Shown in pieces: positions 15,484-19,290 of a DNA stretch of 19,290 nucleotides. The DNA lies in NCBI GenBank assembly GCA_029263035.1, contig JAJCYF010000248.1, forward strand, positions 1 to 19,290, given 5' to 3'. The notes under the pieces were generated by a model. That model ran no database searches. It saw nothing but the letters and a program-made list of their open reading frames with translations, and was not told the origin of the DNA. This DNA is from Actinomycetes bacterium (GTDB lineage Bacteria > Actinomycetota > CADDZG01 > JAHWKV01). How positions within the stretch are numbered: position 1 is the stretch's first letter; each line of letters begins with the position of its first letter. The position numbers were made by a program, and so were the translations under genes.

Positions 15484-17766
15484 GTGGCCAGTCCCGGTTC
15501 CCCGCCTAGCCTGCCGGTCCAGCCCACCCGTTTTGTGGGCAGGCGCAGGGAACTGTCGGAAGCAAAACGTCTGCTCCTGACATCCAGGGTTCTGACATTG
15601 ACCGGGCCCCCGGGCGTCGGCAAAACCAGGCTCGCCCTGCACCTGGCGGAAAACGTCTCCCGCAGCTTCCCCGACGGGTTGGTCTGGGCCGAGCTGGCAG
15701 GACTGAAAGACCCGTCATTGCTGGCCCAGGAGATAGCCCGGGCGTACGGTCTGCAGGATGCGTCGACCCGGTGGGTGGTCGACACTCTGGCCCAGCACGC
15801 CGGCGACCGCCGGGTTCTTCTGGTGCTCGACAACTGCGAGCACCTCCTCGATGCATGCGCAGTCCTGGTGAACTCCCTCGTCCGGTCGTGCCCGAACCTG
15901 CGCGTGCTGGCAACCAGCAGGCAGTCGTTACGCATCAGCCCGGAGACGGTCATGCGGGTCCCGCCGCTGTCGCTGCCCGAAGCCGGTTCGGCAGACAGTG
16001 AGGCCGTTGAGCTGCTGCTTGCCCGGGCAGCGTCGGTGGGAGCAGCAACCAGCATCGACGACGACCAGAAGCTGGCCGCCGCCGAGCTGTGCCGGCGCCT
16101 GGACGGCATTCCGTTGGCCATCGAGCTTGCGGCGGTCCGGATGAGGACGCTGTCGGTCCAGCAGGTGCTTCACCGCCTGGGAGAAGGTATCTCCGCCCTG
16201 GGGGAAGGAGATCGCATGGCGCCGCTGCACCAGCGAACCCTCCGGGCAGCGCTTGATTGGAGCTACGAGCTTGCGTCGCAGGAGGAAAAGTTGTTGTGGC
16301 ACCGGCTATCGGTGTTCCCCAGCAGTTTCGACCTCACCGCGGTGGAGGAGATCTGCCCCGGCAACGGGCTGAAAAAGGAGCGGATCCTGGACCTGCTCGA
16401 CGGCCTGGTCGACAAGTCGGTGGTATCGGCAGCCGTTCAGGGTGCCGGGATGCGCTACCGGATGCTCGAGAGCATCCGTGACTACGGGATGGAAAAACTG
16501 CGGTCCGGCGGCGAGGAGGAGAGCCTGCGCCGGCAGCACCTGGCCTTCTACTCGGCCCTGTGCCGGCAGGCCTGGCCCCACTGGACTGACCACGAGCAGC
16601 CGCAGTGGTTTCACCGGTTGCAAGCAGACCACGACAACCTGCGAGCTGCGCTGGACCGGTGCGCCGAGCGGGCAGAGCTGGAAACCGGCTGCCGGATGGC
16701 CGCCGACCTGTGGTTGTACTGGCAGGCACGAGGCCACCTGACCGAGGGCAGGCACCGGCTGGCCGGCATGCTAGAACGGCTTCCCGCCGACAGCCCGGTC
16801 CGCGCCCGGGCCCTCTGGATGGCGGGCTACCTGGCGATCGCACAGGGCGATGTCGAGCAGGCAGAACCCCTGCTGAGGCAGGGCGCGGACGTAGGAACCA
16901 CGCTCGGGGACGTGGAATCGGTTGCCTTTGCCAACCAGTACCTCGGCCTCTGCCGGCTCTTCTCGGGGGACCTTACCGAAGCGGCCGGGTACCTGGAGAA
17001 GGCGCTTGATCTGCAGCGCGCCGGTGGTCAACGCGGGGCGGCGTTCACCCTCACCGACCTGGCGGTCACCCTGACCATCAAAGGCGACCTCGCGCGAGCC
17101 ATTCCGATCTACCGCGAGGCACTGGCCCTGGTCGAGCAGGGAGGCGATCCGTGGACCCGGGCGCACTGCCTGTGGGGTCTGGGTCTTGCCCGGTGGTCGG
17201 AAGGCGACCACGGCGCGGCGGAGGAGGCAGAAAAGGGCTCGCTGGGGTTGATGAGCGAGCTCGACGAGGCAAGCGGCGTTGCCCTGTGTCTGGAGACTCT
17301 GGCCTGGATCAAAGGATCGCAGGGGGACCACACACGCAGTGCGATGTTGCAGGGTGCCGCCCACATGGTTCGTGAGTCGATACCCGGCCCGCTGCCCCCG
17401 CCGTTTCAGGCCCATGCGGAACGGTGCCGGGTTCTCGCCGAACAGGCACTGGGCGCCGGACCGCGCTCCCGCCTGTTCGAGCGGGGCAAGGGGCTTAACC
17501 GGGCCGGCGCCATTGCGCTGGGGCTGCAACGGCCGGCCGAACAAGGGCGCCCGGCCGGCGGGACCACCGGCAGCGTCCTCAGCCGCCGAGAGCTTGAGGT
17601 CGCGGCGCTGGTAGCCCAGGGCTGGACCGACAAGCACATCGCTTCGCATCTGGTCATCTCGCAACGAACCGCCGAAAGCCATGTAGAGCACATCCGAACC
17701 AAGCTTGGCTTCCACACCCGTTCCCAGATTGCGGCGTGGTCGGCGAGGCGGCCCTCCGAATCCTAG
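15484..17766 (+). CDS. Large ATPase-TPR-LuxR transcriptional regulator
   Basis: This 760-residue signal-transduction ATPase (AfsR/NB-ARC-like, LAL-like) binds DNA through a C-terminal LuxR helix-turn-helix. It has Walker A GPPGVGKT (41-48), Walker B VLLVLDN (111-117), an NB-ARC-type GIPLAIELAA motif, a winged-helix segment, TPR-like helical repeats from about 340 to 620, and the HTH near 695-755 with LSRRELEVAALVAQGWTDKH and RTAESHVEHI. The frame is open for 127 codons further upstream, but that stretch covers the divergent DUF4242 gene and has low-complexity content. GTG 15484 places the first residues directly before the conserved RFVGRRREL and has a tacgct -10 element 6 nt upstream. It probably controls the divergent pair next to it. 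Confidence 0.9.
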   Translation: MASPGSPPSLPVQPTRFVGRRRELSEAKRLLLTSRVLTLTGPPGVGKTRLALHLAENVSRSFPDGLVWAELAGLKDPSLLAQEIARAYGLQDASTRWVVDTLAQHAGDRRVLLVLDNCEHLLDACAVLVNSLVRSCPNLRVLATSRQSLRISPETVMRVPPLSLPEAGSADSEAVELLLARAASVGAATSIDDDQKLAAAELCRRLDGIPLAIELAAVRMRTLSVQQVLHRLGEGISALGEGDRMAPLHQRTLRAALDWSYELASQEEKLLWHRLSVFPSSFDLTAVEEICPGNGLKKERILDLLDGLVDKSVVSAAVQGAGMRYRMLESIRDYGMEKLRSGGEEESLRRQHLAFYSALCRQAWPHWTDHEQPQWFHRLQADHDNLRAALDRCAERAELETGCRMAADLWLYWQARGHLTEGRHRLAGMLERLPADSPVRARALWMAGYLAIAQGDVEQAEPLLRQGADVGTTLGDVESVAFANQYLGLCRLFSGDLTEAAGYLEKALDLQRAGGQRGAAFTLTDLAVTLTIKGDLARAIPIYREALALVEQGGDPWTRAHCLWGLGLARWSEGDHGAAEEAEKGSLGLMSELDEASGVALCLETLAWIKGSQGDHTRSAMLQGAAHMVRESIPGPLPPPFQAHAERCRVLAEQALGAGPRSRLFERGKGLNRAGAIALGLQRPAEQGRPAGGTTGSVLSRRELEVAALVAQGWTDKHIASHLVISQRTAESHVEHIRTKLGFHTRSQIAAWSARRPSES

Positions 17767-17860
17767 AAAGGTCGCCTACACGTCGAACTTCGGTAATTCT
17801 CCCGATGCTTTTGGCGTCCCCAACCTCGTAGATTCAGCGCACCGTCAAGAAAGGAGCAAC

Positions 17861-18169
17861 GTGAACAACAACCTTGGAGCCATCAATCAGCCAATTGACT
17901 CGACGAGGTCCGCCGGGATCCTGGCTGCCGGTTCTATTGCATCCGCCGTGGCCGGGGCGGCGATCCTGATCATCCCGTTCGTCGGCGTCTTCGCAGCTGC
18001 AGTTCTGGATCCTTTGGCCATCGGGCTGGGCATTCGGGCAGCCGGGCTGGCGCAGGAAAACAGCCGGCACCGCCGGGCGGCACTGGCCGGACTTTCGCTC
18101 GGGTCATTTGCCTTGGGCCTGCTCGTGATGTTCCTGGTCACCGGGGCGTACTCCGAGTCCGCCCGATAG
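17861..18169 (+). CDS. Small DUF4190-like membrane protein
   Basis: This 102-residue protein has two hydrophobic helical hairpin segments (about 18-55 and 75-97) separated by a basic loop with SRHRRAALAGLSLG. That is the layout of DUF4190-like proteins, which are often fused to or encoded near regulatory or secreted proteins and have no known activity. GTG 17861 was chosen because aaggag (17851-17856) stands 4 nt before it. An earlier in-frame start would overlap the LuxR regulator. The preceding 94 bp contain no convincing promoter. Confidence 0.7.
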   Translation: MNNNLGAINQPIDSTRSAGILAAGSIASAVAGAAILIIPFVGVFAAAVLDPLAIGLGIRAAGLAQENSRHRRAALAGLSLGSFALGLLVMFLVTGAYSESAR

Positions 18170-18176
18170 GGTCCGG

Positions 18177-18204
18177 GCCGGCCGGGCGTTTCCGCCCGGC
18201 CGGC
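18177..18204. terminator. 12-bp GC hairpin with TTTC loop
   Basis: A perfect stem (18177-18188 with 18193-18204, gccggccgggcg and its complement) closes a tttc loop, 7 bp after the DUF4190-like stop and 12 bp before the GPP34 start. There is no T-run. It probably ends the upstream message; it could also occlude initiation at the GPP34 gene. Confidence 0.6.
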
Positions 18205-18216
18205 GTACCATGAGAC

Positions 18217-18843
18217 ATGCCCTCGATCTCTTCAGAAATCCTGCTTCTGGCCCTGGACGACCAGAAGGGATCGGTCAGGATGAACTTCTCGACGACCCTG
18301 GACATCGCCCTGGCGGGCGGCCAGCTCATGGAGCTGGCGATGGCCGGACGGGTGACCATCGAGGACAAGCGGGTCATCGCCCACGACGGCCCCCCTCTGG
18401 AAGACCCGATCCTGCAGGCGTCCTTCGCACGGATCCAGGAGCAGGACAAGCCGAAGAAAGCCGACAACATGATTGCCAAGCTGACGAAAGGCCTGCGCAA
18501 ACGGATGCTGGCCCAGCTTGCCGAGCAGGGCGTGGTCCGCGTCGAGGAGCGCAAGATGTTTGGCCTCATCCCCCGGAACCGGTACCCGGAGGTCAACGGC
18601 ACCGTCGAAGACGCGGTCAGACACCGGCTTCGCGCCGTGATCCTGCACAATCAGGTCCCGGATGAGAGGACCGCCGCCCTGGCAGTGGTGATCCAGGCGG
18701 CCGACCTGCAGGCAACGATCCTCAACCGGGCAGAGCGCAGGGCCTCCAAGCAGAGGCTGAAAGAGCTTGCCCGGGGGGCGGTGCTCAGCCCCGCAATCGC
18801 AAGCGCCGTCGCATCGGCCAAAGCTGCAGCGTACGGCTGCTAG
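18217..18843 (+). CDS. GPP34 (GOLPH3/Vps74-like) family protein
   Basis: This 208-residue protein is of the all-helical GPP34 fold. It opens with SSEILLLALDDQKGSV, followed by LDIALAGGQLMELAMAGRV, EDPILQASFARIQ, a basic segment with LTKGLRKRMLAQLAEQGVVR, and the helix pair RAVILHNQVPDERTAALAVV and ILNRAERRASKQR. Eukaryotic members bind phosphatidylinositol-4-phosphate and Golgi glycosyltransferases. Bacterial members are frequent in actinobacteria, have no settled role, and a membrane-surface function is only inferred. The ATG has no Shine-Dalgarno sequence; taccat (18206-18211) ends 5 nt before it, consistent with a leaderless start. Confidence 0.9.
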   Translation: MPSISSEILLLALDDQKGSVRMNFSTTLDIALAGGQLMELAMAGRVTIEDKRVIAHDGPPLEDPILQASFARIQEQDKPKKADNMIAKLTKGLRKRMLAQLAEQGVVRVEERKMFGLIPRNRYPEVNGTVEDAVRHRLRAVILHNQVPDERTAALAVVIQAADLQATILNRAERRASKQRLKELARGAVLSPAIASAVASAKAAAYGC

Positions 18844-18861
18844 CCCCGCCAATCTGAGCCG

Positions 18862-19074
18862 CTAGGAGCTCGACGTGGCGAAAACCTGCACCGCTGCGAC
18901 GCAACCCGGGACCTCCCGGAGGGCCGCGTCGCCGGTGACCAGGGGAACGGCCAGGGCAAGGTAGATCCCGTCGTAGACGGTTACGTTCCTGCGGAACTCA
19001 AACGCCCGGGGAAGAAGCCGGGATCGGGCGGTGCAATAGTGAGTGGGCGGGTCAACCGAAAGGACGGGCTTCAG
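18862..19074 (-). pseudogene. PIN-domain (VapC-like) toxin remnant, N-terminus missing
   Basis: An open minus-strand frame of 70 codons ends at TAG (18864-18862). It reads like the second half of a VapC ribonuclease: RLLPRAFEFRRNVTVYDGIY, then LALAVPLVTGDAALREVPG. These cover the conserved acidic YD and GDAAL sites of PIN domains. Family members normally have several more residues (about EALGA) between LALA and PLVT, so a small internal deletion is likely. The frame opens only after a TGA (19077-19075) and has no ATG, GTG or TTG before the conserved part; the first half of a normal 130-residue PIN protein and any VapB antitoxin are absent. It is too short and start-less to be functional. Confidence 0.75.
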
Positions 19075-19078
19075 TCAC

Positions 19079-19290
19079 ATGATGCGCCTGCTGACCGTAA
19101 CGGTGGGTATCGTCGGGTGCCTCCTGCTTCTCGTATGGGTGTTTCAGCGCAGGCTGATTTACCTACCGATCGGCTCGTCCGTTCCCGACGCAGCCGACGT
19201 CCTGGAGGGAGCTCGGGAGGTCTCCTTAAGAACCGAGGACGGCCTGGAGCTGGGTGCATGGTTCGTGGTCGCGCCGGGTCCGCCGCCGAC
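19079..19290 (+). CDS. Alpha/beta hydrolase with N-terminal membrane anchor, 3' end cut by window edge
   Basis: 70 codons are visible. A signal-anchor helix (about residues 4-20) is followed by FQRRLIYLP, then a strand pair containing SLRTEDGLELGAWFV. This is the start of BEM46/ABHD13-like membrane-anchored alpha/beta hydrolases (LIYLP then DGL.L..W). The catalytic serine motif lies outside the window, so the activity cannot be checked. There are two adjacent ATG codons (19079 and 19082); aaagga (19059-19064) is rather far upstream (14 nt or more), so the start is uncertain by one codon. Confidence 0.75.
   Translation, partial: MMRLLTVTVGIVGCLLLLVWVFQRRLIYLPIGSSVPDAADVLEGAREVSLRTEDGLELGAWFVVAPGPPP

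Overview
The window is a GC-rich, gene-dense stretch of bacterial chromosome, most likely from an actinobacterium (Actinomycetota). The gene content points that way: a GPP34-domain protein, a DUF4242 (SCO4226-like) protein, a large ATPase-LuxR regulator, a Drr-type ABC/two-component module with NarL-type kinase, and a MurL homologue. The species cannot be named from the sequence. No rRNA, tRNA, CRISPR array, insertion sequence or phage gene was seen.

Region 1 (1-4683, minus strand) is a two-gene operon behind an unusually long, hairpin-rich leader. It encodes a fused GH-A-clan glycosidase/GT2 glycosyltransferase, translationally coupled (GTGA overlap) to an exporter-type ABC half-transporter that runs off the left edge. 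This looks like a glycan synthesis-and-export unit. The only start codon that keeps the whole conserved glycosidase fold is a CTG with a strong Shine-Dalgarno sequence.

Region 2 (4684-9218) is peptidoglycan and D-amino-acid metabolism: a D-amino-acid oxidase (minus), divergent PgeF/YfiH (plus), and a convergent murL-murD pair (minus). MurL with a MurD2-type ligase is the alternative route that puts D-glutamate into peptidoglycan without glutamate racemase: L-Glu is added first, then epimerised on the nucleotide precursor.

Region 3 (9374-12992, plus) is a four-gene overlapping operon: ABC ATPase, ABC permease, NarL-type histidine kinase and response regulator. As given, the response-regulator gene carries a one-base frameshift between receiver and helix-turn-helix domains.

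Region 4 (13111-19290) is mixed. It holds a membrane protein with a disordered Ser-Glu-Pro-rich linker and C-terminal TPR-like repeats, a convergent pair of small genes (six-TM protein and DUF4242 protein) divergent from a large ATPase-TPR-LuxR regulator, a DUF4190-like small membrane protein, a GPP34 protein, a start-less PIN-domain (VapC-like) remnant, and the first 70 codons of an alpha/beta hydrolase.

Several genes here have a TANNNT-like -10 element 5-7 nt before the start codon and no Shine-Dalgarno sequence, so leaderless transcription may be common in this organism.
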